The translations under genes were made by a program, and so were the position numbers. DNA of 64,000 nucleotides from positions 2,542,001-2,606,000 of the forward strand of contig NZ_JACHLZ010000001.1 of assembly GCF_014204755.1 (NCBI RefSeq), given 5' to 3'. Shown here one piece after another: positions 43,908-51,622 of the stretch. The notes under the pieces were generated by a model. It was given only the letters and a program-made list of their open reading frames with translations, was not told the origin of the DNA and did not search any database. How positions within the stretch are numbered: the stretch's first letter is position 1; every line of letters starts with the position of its first letter. The stretch comes from Brachybacterium aquaticum (GTDB taxonomy: Bacteria > Actinomycetota > Actinomycetes > Actinomycetales > Dermabacteraceae).

Positions 43908-43949
43908 ACCCCGTGGCACACGGCCGGCGCATCGGACAGCATGGGGGCC

Positions 43950-44423
43950 ATGAGTCGAGTGCTGTTCATGTGCGGCCCAGCGGGGTCCGGGAAGTCCACC
44001 CTTGCTCGCCGCCTCGAGGCGGAGGGCATGGTGCGGCTGTCGGTGGACGTCGAGGCCTTCGCGCGCGGGCACCGCACGATGCCGTTGCCGGACGAGGTGC
44101 AGCGCGAGATCGTCGTCGGGCTGAAGCAGCGGCTCCTCGAGCTGGTGCGGGCCGACCAGGACGTGGTGGTGGACCTCTCGTTCTGGTCGCTCGCCATGCG
44201 CGAGGAGTGGCGCGCGCTGCTCGCCCCGACCGGCGTGGTCCCCGAGCTCGTGCACGTGGTTGCCGACCGGGAGACGATCCTCGCCCGGCTCGAGGCGCGG
44301 AACGCCGAGCATGCCGATGCCTACCGCCTGCCGCCGGAGCTGGCCGCACAGTACGTCGACCACTTCGAGCCACCGACTCCTGCGGAGGGCCCGGTCACGG
44401 TGGTCCGGACCGACCTTGCGTGA
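43950..44423 (+). CDS. Small P-loop kinase-like ATPase (AAA_33 type)
   Basis: 157 aa. Walker A GPAGSGKST (residues 8-16), then VRLSVDVEAFARG and VVVDLSFWSLAMREEW, the layout of the Zeta-toxin/polynucleotide-kinase-like AAA_33 group; family members phosphorylate small substrates or RNA ends. I chose ATG 43950, with CAGCAT 7 nt before it (possible leaderless start); ATG 43941 is an alternative. The gene lies between two related repeat arrays. Confidence 0.8.
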   Translation: MSRVLFMCGPAGSGKSTLARRLEAEGMVRLSVDVEAFARGHRTMPLPDEVQREIVVGLKQRLLELVRADQDVVVDLSFWSLAMREEWRALLAPTGVVPELVHVVADRETILARLEARNAEHADAYRLPPELAAQYVDHFEPPTPAEGPVTVVRTDLA

Positions 44424-44450
44424 CCGCCCCGCCCCGTCCACCGGGGCCAT

Positions 44451-44564
44451 GGCGCCTTTCGCGTCACCAAGCGAGGGGCACGGTGCCTGACGCGTCGCTA
44501 CCCCAGGGGCAGGGCGCTTGAGGCGTCGCTACACCTACGACTTTCCGACGCGTCAGACGCCGTG
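44451..44564. repeat. Array 2: three direct 31-bp units plus one inverted core
   Basis: Units begin at 44451, 44482 and 44513, again 31 bp apart, and an inverted core ends at 44564. Units two and three plus the inverted core align with 43825-43907 of array 1 over 83 bp, at a fixed offset of 657 bp, so the kinase gene sits between direct repeats. Confidence 0.85.
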
Positions 44565-44581
44565 ACTCGGTCGCCGGGCGT

Positions 44582-45424
44582 TCAGAACGGCTGCTGCAGG
44601 TCCCGCGGGGTCCAGTCCTCAACCCAGGCGGCGGCACGGACGCGGACCGAGGGGCCGCCCGTGTCCTCCCCGGAGCCCTCCGAGGAGCCAAACGACGTGC
44701 GGACCCCGTGCGCGGTGGGACTCCGGTGCGCCTCGAGGGAACCGTCGACTACCGACAGCAGGATCTCGTCGAGCTCGCGAAGCATGCTCGCGGAGCCGTC
44801 ATCGCACGCATCGCAGCCGCAGTCCGGCGTCTCGAGCACCGCCAGCGCGGGCTCCCCGACACCGACCACCAGGCCCGGCAGCTCAGGCCCGGTCACGGCG
44901 AGGACCAGCGGCGACGCCTCCGGCCGACGGGGACGCAACACCGTCGCCGCGGCCGTCCCGGCGTGGGGCGGGGCGGCCCAGACGTCGACCGACGACCCTG
45001 CCGGCACGCCCTCCTCCGCGACCGCCCAGCCGCGCGCGGTGAGGACCACCGTCCAGGCCGCGGCGCGGGCGCCGAGGATGCGGTACTTCTCGGGGTCGAG
45101 GCAGCGGCTGTACTCCGCTTCCTCGGGCGAGCCGCTGCTCCCGTCCGGGAGGAGGTGGGGATCCGGCCAGGGCGGGGTGTCCGCGCCGGTGCGGGCGAAG
45201 GCGGTCTCAACATCGGACAGCAGCGCGAGGATCTCCGGGGTGAACGGCGCGGGGCCGGGACCCCAGAGACCCCAGAGGTCGTCGCTGCGCCCGGCCGCGT
45301 CCTCCGCGAAGGCCTGCTCCTCCTCCCACCACAGCGAGGTCCCGAGATACGGGGCCGGTGGGTCTGAGGCTCGGGGCTGCGCGGCGGAGGCCGACACGTC
45401 GGAGGCCTTCGGGTCATCGGTCAT
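44582..45424 (-). CDS. DUF6226-like protein
   Basis: 280 aa, soluble, acidic. Notable segments are YLGTSLWWEEEQAFAEDAAG near the N terminus and PDCGCDACDDGSASMLREL, a Cys-x-Cys-x2-Cys cluster that may bind metal, near residue 205. I recall this cluster in proteins labelled DUF6226 but could not check. TACGGT precedes the ATG by 6 nt (leaderless). No enzymatic motif. Confidence 0.65.
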   Translation of the reverse strand: MTDDPKASDVSASAAQPRASDPPAPYLGTSLWWEEEQAFAEDAAGRSDDLWGLWGPGPAPFTPEILALLSDVETAFARTGADTPPWPDPHLLPDGSSGSPEEAEYSRCLDPEKYRILGARAAAWTVVLTARGWAVAEEGVPAGSSVDVWAAPPHAGTAAATVLRPRRPEASPLVLAVTGPELPGLVVGVGEPALAVLETPDCGCDACDDGSASMLRELDEILLSVVDGSLEAHRSPTAHGVRTSFGSSEGSGEDTGGPSVRVRAAAWVEDWTPRDLQQPF

Positions 45425-45452
45425 GGCGGGACCGTACCGGCGAGACGGGTCG

Positions 45453-45539
45453 ATGTCAGGCGAATACTCGGTGCCCCAGCCGGCGGTTCAACCGCCTGCA
45501 CAGCCGCCGGCGCAGCCGCCGTTCCCGCCCCGCACTCAG
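45453..45539 (+). pseudogene. Possible Pro-rich N-terminal fragment of a lost membrane protein gene
   Basis: ATG at 45453 opens MSGEYSVPQPAVQPPAQPP and a further PFPPRTQ; the frame then runs into the complement of the neighbouring gene. Such repeats are typical N termini of DUF4190-like membrane proteins, none of which follows. No Shine-Dalgarno. Could be chance in GC-rich DNA. Confidence 0.3.
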
Positions 45540-46315
45540 CCGACGCGGTCCGCGGCCGACGCGATCCCCAGCCACGTGTGGCGGTTGTTCCACCAGCACC
45601 AGCCGAGCTTCGGGGCGTCCTTGCGGGCGGCGCCGTCGCGGCCGGTGCCGTTCGAGATCCACAGCGCCGGAGTCCGGGAGTCCAGCGGACCGGGCTTCTC
45701 GGAGCCGTCCTTCAGCGTGCGGCCGGGCTTGCGCTTGCGCGAGCCGATCGTCATGAAGCAGTGGTTGCGCTCGAGCACAGCCGGCTGCTGCAGCACCCAG
45801 TACAGCCCCTCGGTGAGAAGCAGCGGGGTGCGCTCGCGGGCGGTGAGAGCCTCGAGCGCCTCGGCCGGGGAGTCGTTCTCGAACTCGTCGCCGCGATCGA
45901 TGCCGGTGACCAGGTAGACCGGTGATCCGGGCAGCTCGAGGCCGACGGGGGCGAAGTCGTCCACGTCGGTCATGTCCTCGACGACGAACCCCTCCTTCTC
46001 TCCCGAGCCCTTCCCTCCGGTGTTCCTCGCTGCCGAGCCCTTCTCGCCGCGACGCATCAGCGGGGCGAGCGCAGAGGCCGGGACCAGGCCCGGGTCGAGG
46101 GCGAGCAGCGTGTCCGACCGATGTCCCTCGGCCCCGTCGGCCGCGACCGTCAAGGGCAGGTCGGTGCCCAGACGCTCGGCGGCGGCGCGGAGCGCGTCGG
46201 CGTCGAGCCCCGCGATCTCATGGATCCCGAGCGCGATCAGGCGCTCCGCCTGCTCGGTGAGGGAGGGAAGAGCCGTGGTGGCCGTGGGGATGGAGGCAGC
46301 GGTGGATGCGGTGAT
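45536..46315 (-). CDS. DUF5701-like protein, apparent AUC start
   Basis: 259 aa if started at ATC (46315). On the coding strand CGAGGAGACCCC precedes this ATC, so a strong Shine-Dalgarno stands 5 nt before it; no in-frame ATG, GTG or TTG exists between the upstream stop and TTG 46153. Starting at that TTG would remove 54 residues, including SLTEQAERLIALGIHEI, which looks like real protein. The remainder (LVPASALAPLMRRGEKG, YLVTGIDRGDEFENDSP, NHCFMTIGSRKRKPG, LGWCWWNNRHTWLGIASA) matches what I recall of DUF5701. Function unknown. Confidence 0.65.
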   Translation of the reverse strand: MTASTAASIPTATTALPSLTEQAERLIALGIHEIAGLDADALRAAAERLGTDLPLTVAADGAEGHRSDTLLALDPGLVPASALAPLMRRGEKGSAARNTGGKGSGEKEGFVVEDMTDVDDFAPVGLELPGSPVYLVTGIDRGDEFENDSPAEALEALTARERTPLLLTEGLYWVLQQPAVLERNHCFMTIGSRKRKPGRTLKDGSEKPGPLDSRTPALWISNGTGRDGAARKDAPKLGWCWWNNRHTWLGIASAADRVG

Positions 46316-46400
46316 GGGGTCTCCTCGGGTCGCGGGCGGGGTGGAGGGAACGCCGCCGCTCCGCGGGGTATTCCCTGCGGCTCGTCACCCCTGCGCCCCT

Positions 46401-47528
46401 TCACTCCCGCGGCTCGTCACCCGCCCGGTCACTCCCCGCCCCCGCCCGGCGGCGCCGCGCCCCCGCAGCGAGGGCGCGCAGCACGTCCACGGTCGCGTCC
46501 CAGCCCATGCACGCATCGGTCACCGAGCGGCCGCGTACCAGACCCGCCGGGCCCTCGGCCACATCCAGCTTCTGCGCACCGGCGAGGAGGTTGCTCTCGA
46601 GCATGATCCCGGCGAGCGCGGCGCCGTCGGAGGCGACCTGCTCGGCGAGCTCCACGGCGACCTCGGCCTGTCGCAGGTGGTCCTTGCCGGAGTTGCCGTG
46701 CGAGGCGTCGACGACCAGGCGCGGGGTGCGCCCGTCGGCCACGAGACGGTCCGCCGCGAGGCGCACGTGCTCGGGACCGCAGTTCGGCCCGTCGGCCCCG
46801 CCGCGCAGGATCAGGGAGAGGTCGGGGTTGCCGGTGGTCGAGACGAGCGCGGCGCGTCCGTCGGCGTCGATCCCGAGGAAGGACTGCGGGGCGGAGGCGG
46901 CGCCGATCGCGTCCAGCGCCACCTGGATCCCGCCGTCGGTGCCGTTCTTGAACCCGATCGGCATGGACAGGCCCGAGGCGAGCTGGCGGTGGATCTGGCT
47001 CTCGGTGGTGCGCGCCCCGATCGCGCCCCAGCTGATCAGGTCCGCGATGTACTGCGGGCTGGTCGGCTCGAGGAACTCGGTGGCGCAGGGCAGGCCGAGC
47101 GCGGTGACGTCGCGCAGGAAGGCGCGGGCGGTGCGCAGCCCGGCGGCGATGTCGTGGGAGCCGTCGAGGCGGGGGTCGTTGATCAGGCCCTTCCAGCCCA
47201 CGGTGGTGCGCGGCTTCTCGAAGTAGGTGCGCATCACCAGCAGCAGGTCGTCCTGCAGCTCGGCCTTCAGCGCGGCGAGGCGCCGGGCGTAGTCCAGTCC
47301 CGCCTCGGGGTCGTGGATCGAGCAGGGGCCGACGACGACGAGCAGGCGGTCGTCCAGACCGTCGAGCACGTCGCGGATCTGCTCGCGGTGGGCGGCGACC
47401 TGCGCGGCGTCGGCCGGCTCGAGGGGCATCTCGGCGAGGAGCTCGGCCGGGGCGGGCAGCGCGGTGACGCTCGCGACGTGGCGGTCGGCAGTGGGGGATG
47501 CGGTGGGGGATGCTGCGAGAAGGGTCAT
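46401..47528 (-). CDS. aroF: 3-deoxy-7-phosphoheptulonate (DAHP) synthase, class I
   Basis: 375 aa. First enzyme of aromatic amino acid synthesis, condensing PEP and erythrose 4-phosphate. Motifs: VVVGPCSIHDP (metal/PEP), RTYFEKPRTTVGWKG, GARTTESQIHR, GFKNGTDG, and VDASHGNSGKD. The length is that of AroF/G/H. The ATG at 47528 follows AGGACAGGACCC. Upstream lies a leader peptide with Trp and Tyr codons and a strong hairpin, so transcription is probably attenuated in response to aromatic amino acids. Confidence 0.95.
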   Translation of the reverse strand: MTLLAASPTASPTADRHVASVTALPAPAELLAEMPLEPADAAQVAAHREQIRDVLDGLDDRLLVVVGPCSIHDPEAGLDYARRLAALKAELQDDLLLVMRTYFEKPRTTVGWKGLINDPRLDGSHDIAAGLRTARAFLRDVTALGLPCATEFLEPTSPQYIADLISWGAIGARTTESQIHRQLASGLSMPIGFKNGTDGGIQVALDAIGAASAPQSFLGIDADGRAALVSTTGNPDLSLILRGGADGPNCGPEHVRLAADRLVADGRTPRLVVDASHGNSGKDHLRQAEVAVELAEQVASDGAALAGIMLESNLLAGAQKLDVAEGPAGLVRGRSVTDACMGWDATVDVLRALAAGARRRRAGAGSDRAGDEPRE

Positions 47529-47584
47529 GGGTCCTGTCCTGGGGTAGGGGCGGACCCGCTGTGCAGAGCCCGCCGGGAATGGCG

Positions 47585-47612
47585 AAGGGCAGAGCATCTG
47601 TGCTCTGCCCTT
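47585..47612 (-). terminator. Attenuator terminator hairpin before DAHP synthase
   Basis: A perfect 12-bp stem (47585-47596 with 47601-47612) with a 4-nt loop; on the transcript AAGGGCAGAGCA pairs with TGCTCTGCCCTT. Upstream, 47655-47669 can pair with 47613-47627 (14 of 15), giving an alternative stem immediately before the terminator. It lies 57 nt before the aroF start. Confidence 0.75.
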
Positions 47613-47638
47613 GTCGGCTCTGGAGGGTGCTGGTGGCG

Positions 47639-47698
47639 CTAGACGGCGGCCGGCCCCTCCGGAGCCGACTTCGCATAGACCTGCCAACGGTGCTGCAT
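47639..47698 (-). CDS. Aromatic leader peptide (19 aa) of DAHP synthase
   Basis: MQHRWQVYAKSAPEGPAAV, with Trp at 5 and Tyr at 8. The coding strand has TACCCT at 47711-47706, 7 nt before the ATG, and no Shine-Dalgarno, so the leader mRNA is probably leaderless. The codons after Tyr8 form the 5' arm of the upstream stem, so ribosome position would decide RNA folding. This is classical attenuation by design; the single Trp and Tyr codons are few compared with trp leaders. Confidence 0.7.
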   Translation of the reverse strand: MQHRWQVYAKSAPEGPAAV

Positions 47699-47863
47699 GG
47701 CTGGGAGGGTACACGTCCCGCGACGCGGGCACGACCGCGGTCCAGGATCCACCCACTATCCCTCCGGACGGTGTTGACCGGAAGGTCAGGCGCTGGACAG
47801 GTGTCCGGCGTAGGGTCGGGGCTTCACAGGCACCTGTGTGCGAACGACGACGAAGGAGGCTCC

Positions 47864-48067
47864 ATGAGCACCGATGAGAAGTTCGAGAACAACGCTGACA
47901 AGCTGGGCGGCAAGACCAAGGAGGGCTTCGGCAAGCTGACCGGCGACAAGGAGACCGAGACCGAGGGCCAGGTCCAGCAGGGCAAGGCCGATCTCAAGGA
48001 CAAGCTCGACGACGCGAAGAACACCGTCAAGGGCGCGGTCGACGGCCTCAAGGGCGACAACAAGTGA
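47864..48067 (+). CDS. CsbD family stress protein
   Basis: 67 aa, highly charged, no hydrophobic core. The CsbD pattern is clear: NNADKLGGKTKEGFGKLTGD, then GKADLKDKLDDAKNTVKGAVD. GAAGGAGG lies before the ATG. Family members are induced by general stress and are of unknown mechanism. A TTGACC (47773) is seen upstream but no convincing -10 at the right distance. A strong hairpin terminates it. Confidence 0.93.
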   Translation: MSTDEKFENNADKLGGKTKEGFGKLTGDKETETEGQVQQGKADLKDKLDDAKNTVKGAVDGLKGDNK

Positions 48068-48115
48068 CCCGACGCTGACCAAGCGGTGACTCCGCGCCGC
48101 TCCGGCGCGCGCGGC

Positions 48116-48150
48116 ACGACGGCGGCTCCCCTCGCGGGGGCCGCCGTCGT
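48116..48150 (+). terminator. Rho-independent-like terminator after CsbD gene
   Basis: ACGACGGCGGCTCCCC (48116-48131) pairs with GGGGGCCGCCGTCGT (48136-48150) around a TCGC loop, 49 nt after the stop; no T-run. Confidence 0.7.
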
Positions 48151-48252
48151 CGCGTCCGCGGGGGTCGCGGGAATCTCCGGGCGCGGGCGTGGTGACATCC
48201 GGCCGACGGGGGCGCACGATGGGATCCCGTCGGCCGACCGGCCCGCGGGCCG

Positions 48253-48450
48253 TGGACGGACGACGGCTGGCGCGGCTGGTGGGGCGAGGACCCGCCCTTC
48301 CACACCCCCGTCGTGGTGCTCACCCATCATGAGAGGGAGCCGCTCGAGGTCGGCGACACGACCTTCCACCTCCTGAACGCCTCCCCGTCCGACGCTCTCG
48401 CGCGGGCGAAGGAGCTCGCGGGCGGCCTGGACGTGCGCATCGGCGGCGGG
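48253..48450 (+). pseudogene. Internal fragment of a dihydrofolate reductase-like (RibD_C) gene
   Basis: The frame reads WTDDGWRGWWGEDPPFH, then PVVVLTHHEREPLEV, TTFHLLNASPSDALARAKE and GGLDVRIGGG. This is the middle of DHFR/RibD-type reductases seen in actinobacteria. The N terminus and everything after the GGG loop are missing, and the frame passes directly into unrelated DNA before the hydrolase fragment. The stretch 48151-48252 shows nothing recognisable. Confidence 0.65.
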
Positions 48451-48484
48451 GTCGGTCGACGGGGCAGGGACGGGCGGGTCCGGC

Positions 48485-49060
48485 GTGAACGCCGAGTTCG
48501 ACCAGCGCCTGGCCGACGGGGACAGCTCGGACGAGTCCGGGGCGAGCCCCCGCATTGTGTTCCGCAGCTCCTACGTCGCCCCCGGGTTCAGCGACGACCA
48601 CGAGAACCTGTGGGTCGAGTCGATGCTGTCCACGAGGACCGGGGAGGACAACTATCCCCGCGACGGCGCGCCCTCCGAGTCGTGGCCAGGCTTCGGCGCC
48701 GGCGGCCGCGACGTGCTGAACACGATGAGCGGCGTGCGCCTGGACCTCACCGGCATCGTCGACCTGCTTAACAAGCCCGCGATCCTGTGGGTGCACGGCA
48801 GCGTGGACGCGATCGTGGGCGACGAGTCCTTCTTCGACCTGCACACCCTCGGCAAGCACGGCATCATCCCCGGCTGGCCCGGCGAGGACGTCGCTCCCCC
48901 GCAGCCGATCATGGCCCAGACCCGCGAGGTGCTCGGGCGGTACTCGGCCGATGTCGGCGAGGTGCGCGAGGAGCTGTTCGAGGGCGCCGGGCACTCCCCG
49001 CATCTCGACGCCCCGGAGCGGTTCCGGCGGGTGGTGGAGGAGTTCCTGGGGGCGGCGGGG
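48485..49060 (+). pseudogene. C-terminal fragment of an alpha/beta hydrolase gene
   Basis: From VNAEFDQRLADGDSSD the frame matches the second half of an alpha/beta hydrolase: ILWVHGSVDAIVGDESFFDL holds the acid Asp and EGAGHSPHLDAPERFRRVV the catalytic His. The half with the nucleophile serine is absent; instead a DHFR-like fragment precedes it. The frame stays open to a TGA at 49216, past the natural end, consistent with a lost stop. Not expected to be active. Confidence 0.65.
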
Positions 49061-49131
49061 GGCGGTAGCGGCGGGATCTGTTCGCGCAGGTGCACGCGTG
49101 GTGACCCCACGCACTCCAGCGCCCAATTGCC

Positions 49132-49161
49132 TTGCAGTTACAAGTGCAACTCGCCTAGAGT
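49132..49161 (+). promoter_or_regulatory. Promoter and operator dyad of HTH-PIN toxin-antitoxin pair
   Basis: TTGCAG (49132-49137), 18-nt spacer, TAGAGT (49156-49161). A 16-bp near-palindrome AGTTACAAGTGCAACT (49136-49151) lies between the hexamers, placed for repression by the antitoxin. Confidence 0.65.
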
Positions 49162-49212
49162 GAGAGGCAAGCACTACCGGCGCCGAGGATTCGCGCCCAG
49201 AAGGGAGCCATC

Positions 49213-49653
49213 ATGACTGCAACCATGCTGGCCGCAGAACGGATCACGATCAGCGATTCCACGATCGCCGACGCTCAGGCGACCCCTGTGAAGCGCGGCT
49301 CCACGCTGGTGCTGCGCACCGCGGAGGGGAATGAGATCCAGCTCCCCGAGAGCGTCCAGCACATGCTGCTCGGTGCACTGGCGACGGTGGCCAGCGAGGG
49401 TGAGGTCGTCATCGGGCGGATGCCCGAGCACCTGACCAGCACAGTCGCCGCCGATCTCCTCGGGGTTTCTCGCCCCACGCTGATGAAGCTCGCCCGGGAG
49501 GGCGAGATCGACTCCTTCAAGGTCGGCACCCACACGCGTTTCAAGCGTGACGAGGTCCTTCGGGTCCGCGATGCACGAGCCGCGAAGCGGCGCGCAGCCT
49601 TCGACGAACTGCGCGCACTCGACGAAGAGCACGAGGAGCTCTTCGACGACTGA
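49213..49653 (+). CDS. Excisionase-type HTH antitoxin (partner of PIN toxin)
   Basis: 146 aa. Residues 74-125 are an excisionase-like winged helix (LTSTVAADLLGVSRPTLMKL, IDSFKVGTHTRFKRDEVLRV); the C-terminal helix is acidic (ELRALDEEHEELFDD) and could block the toxin. AAGGGAG precedes the ATG. With the downstream PIN gene it matches the HTH-PIN type II module. G+C is visibly lower than in the neighbours, in keeping with transfer. It probably represses its own promoter. Confidence 0.82.
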   Translation: MTATMLAAERITISDSTIADAQATPVKRGSTLVLRTAEGNEIQLPESVQHMLLGALATVASEGEVVIGRMPEHLTSTVAADLLGVSRPTLMKLAREGEIDSFKVGTHTRFKRDEVLRVRDARAAKRRAAFDELRALDEEHEELFDD

Positions 49654-49661
49654 CCCATGGC

Positions 49662-49702
49662 TCCGGGGCGACCACGAGGAATGCCGTCGTTGTCGCCCCG
49701 GA
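49662..49702 (+). terminator. Hairpin between antitoxin and toxin genes
   Basis: TCCGGGGCGAC (49662-49672) and GTCGCCCCGGA (49692-49702) pair perfectly over 11 bp with a 19-nt loop. It may terminate the antitoxin message and so keep toxin levels low. Confidence 0.6.
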
Positions 49703-49730
49703 CAACCCTCGCACTCAATAGGCTCGCTCC

Positions 49731-50303
49731 ATGACCCAACGAGTGTTCGTGGATGCCAATGTGCTGGCCAGTCGCACCCTGCTCGACTGGCTACATCATC
49801 TGCGCGAGAACAACGAGGGCATGTTTCAGTTGCATTCAACGTGCGACGTCTTCGTAGAAGCTCTGCGAGTCTCGCGCAAGCGGAACCCTCGGGCTCCTGG
49901 ATCGCTCCTCGAGGATCGCCTGAAGAAGATCAGGTATGTCATCGACGAGACCATCGATGACTTCCCCGGCAACGGCCCTTTCACCGGAACCGATGACGGC
50001 GACTATCACGTCCACGCCGCGGCGACCGCCTCACGGGCAGACATGATCCTCACCAACAACGATCCCGCGGACATCACGCAGACCCCCGACGACGAGCCGT
50101 ACGAGATCATCACGGCCGACGACTTCTTCATGCTCGTGATCGAGTCGAACCCGCACTGTCTACTCCCGGCCACCAGGAACCAGTTCGCCTACTGGAGCTC
50201 GCGCGGCGCAGGCCAGCTCGACGACAAGCTGATAAAAGCGGACTGCCCACAGTTCGCCAAGGAGGTTCGGCGGGCACTCAGCCGCCTCGCATTCGAGCTC
50301 TGA
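49731..50303 (+). CDS. PIN domain toxin (VapC-like RNase)
   Basis: 190 aa. The PIN acidic residues are visible: Asp in RVFVDANVL, Glu in VFVEALRVS, Asp in TDDGDYHVHAAA, and MILTNNDPADI. The protein is longer than VapC because of a C-terminal helical extension (about 140-190). It probably cuts RNA and is held by the preceding HTH protein. TAGGCT (49719-49724) stands 6 nt before the ATG with no Shine-Dalgarno, so the toxin seems to have its own leaderless transcript. Confidence 0.82.
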   Translation: MTQRVFVDANVLASRTLLDWLHHLRENNEGMFQLHSTCDVFVEALRVSRKRNPRAPGSLLEDRLKKIRYVIDETIDDFPGNGPFTGTDDGDYHVHAAATASRADMILTNNDPADITQTPDDEPYEIITADDFFMLVIESNPHCLLPATRNQFAYWSSRGAGQLDDKLIKADCPQFAKEVRRALSRLAFEL

Positions 50304-50374
50304 TCCGGAAGACTGTGCCGATCTGGCCGGCGCACACGTCCCCGATCTGCATCACCCCACCCCGAGGAGCCCCC

Positions 50375-51136
50375 ATGCGGACCGCCCTGGTCACCGGAGC
50401 ATCCCGCGGCATCGGCCGGGCGACCGCGATCGCACTGGCCGCCCGCGGTGAGCGCGTGGCCGTGCACTGCGCGAACAACCGCGCCGCCGCCGAGGAGACC
50501 CTGTCACTGCTCGAGGGCGAAGGGCATCTGATCATCCAGGGCGACCTCGCCGATCCGAAGGTCGCGGAGCGTGTGGTGCGCGAGGCCGAGGAGGGGCTCG
50601 GCCGGCTCGACGTGCTCGTGAACAATGCGGGCATCGCCCCCGGCCCCACCACCGATCACCCCGTGGACGAGGTCGACTTCGCGACCTGGCAGGAGCGCTT
50701 CACCCGGATGCTCGACGTGGACCTGGTGGCCCCGGCGAATCTGTCCTACCTGGTCGCACGGTCGATGATCGTGCGCGGCGAGGGCGGGGTGATCGTGAAC
50801 GTCGGTTCGCGCGGGGCGTTCCGCGGGGAGCCGACGGCGCCTGCGTACGCCGCGGCGAAGGCGGGGCTGCATGCGCTCGGTCAGTCGCTCGCGCTGTCGC
50901 TGGCGCCGCACGGGATCGCGGTCGCGTCGGTCGCGCCAGGGTTCGTGGGCACCGAGCGTCAGCAGGAGAAGCTCGCGGGCGAGGCCGGTGACGGCCTGCG
51001 GGCGCAGAGCCCGTTCGGCCGGGTGGGAACAGCCGACGAGGTCGCCGCCGCGATCCTCTACCTCACCTCCCCCGAGGCGCAGTGGGCCTCGGGCGCGATC
51101 CTCGACCTGAACGGGGCAAGCCACCTGCGGACGTGA
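50375..51136 (+). CDS. SDR family oxidoreductase (3-ketoacyl reductase-like)
   Basis: 253 aa. Cofactor motif TGASRGIG (residues 7-14), NNAG (about 88-91), catalytic Ser in VGSRGAF and YAAAK; C-terminal LTSPEAQWASGAILDLNGAS. The sequence fits FabG-like reductases or YgfF-type SDRs; substrate unknown. CGAGGAG lies 7 nt before the ATG. No partner gene; it follows the PIN toxin by about 70 nt. Confidence 0.9.
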   Translation: MRTALVTGASRGIGRATAIALAARGERVAVHCANNRAAAEETLSLLEGEGHLIIQGDLADPKVAERVVREAEEGLGRLDVLVNNAGIAPGPTTDHPVDEVDFATWQERFTRMLDVDLVAPANLSYLVARSMIVRGEGGVIVNVGSRGAFRGEPTAPAYAAAKAGLHALGQSLALSLAPHGIAVASVAPGFVGTERQQEKLAGEAGDGLRAQSPFGRVGTADEVAAAILYLTSPEAQWASGAILDLNGASHLRT

Positions 51137-51172
51137 GCAGTCCGCCGACGTGCCTGGCTCCCCATTCCCCTG

Positions 51173-51610
51173 CTACCAGTCGCTCTCAAGCCACTGTCGG
51201 AACTCCTGCACGGTGCGGTCGTCCCGCGGCGGGTGTCCTCCGGCATCGACGAACGCCTGCCACACCCCGAGCGCATCGTCCAGGGAGCAGGACTGCTTGC
51301 GGAGCGCGAGCTTGACCAGCCGCCACGTGCCCACGCATTGCACGGGGTCGGCCCACCGAGCCGCGCCGTTGTCATGGGTTGCGATCAGCGCGCGGAGTCG
51401 CCGGCTGCGAATGATGGTGATGGTCTCCGCCTCGCCGAGATGCTCATCCGGGTGGTCGCCAGGGCGGGCCATCTGCAGTCGCAACTGGCGCACGGCAGCA
51501 TGCTCGGCGCCTTCGGGATAGAGCGGTTCTCCGAGGAGTTGATCCGACGCCGTCGTCAGACCGGGAAGCGCGAGGTCACGCTCCTTCTTCTCGCACTCAC
51601 GGCGAGGCGG
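51173..51610 (-). pseudogene. PIN-like protein gene lacking its 5' end, downstream of ImmA gene
   Basis: The frame is open from 51610 and reads protein-like from RRECEKKERDLALPGLTTAS through EPLYPEGAEHAAVRQLRLQM, HLGEAETITI and LIATHDNGAARWADPVQCVGT. The acidic Glu and Asp match the second half of PIN-like proteins that accompany XRE-ImmA genes. No ATG, GTG or TTG occurs before GTG 51493, and the first strand with the leading Asp is missing. Either a 5' deletion has occurred or a 106-aa C-terminal protein is made from 51493. Confidence 0.55.
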
Positions 51611-51622
51611 TCACGGGTCAGG

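Noticed and set aside
43732-44564. CRISPR array
   Set aside because: Repeats are degenerate, gaps are only about 13 bp and no cas genes are present.
47773-47800. TTGACC upstream of CsbD as a sigma-70 promoter
   Set aside because: The hexamer at the right distance (ACAGGT) is a poor -10; left unassigned.
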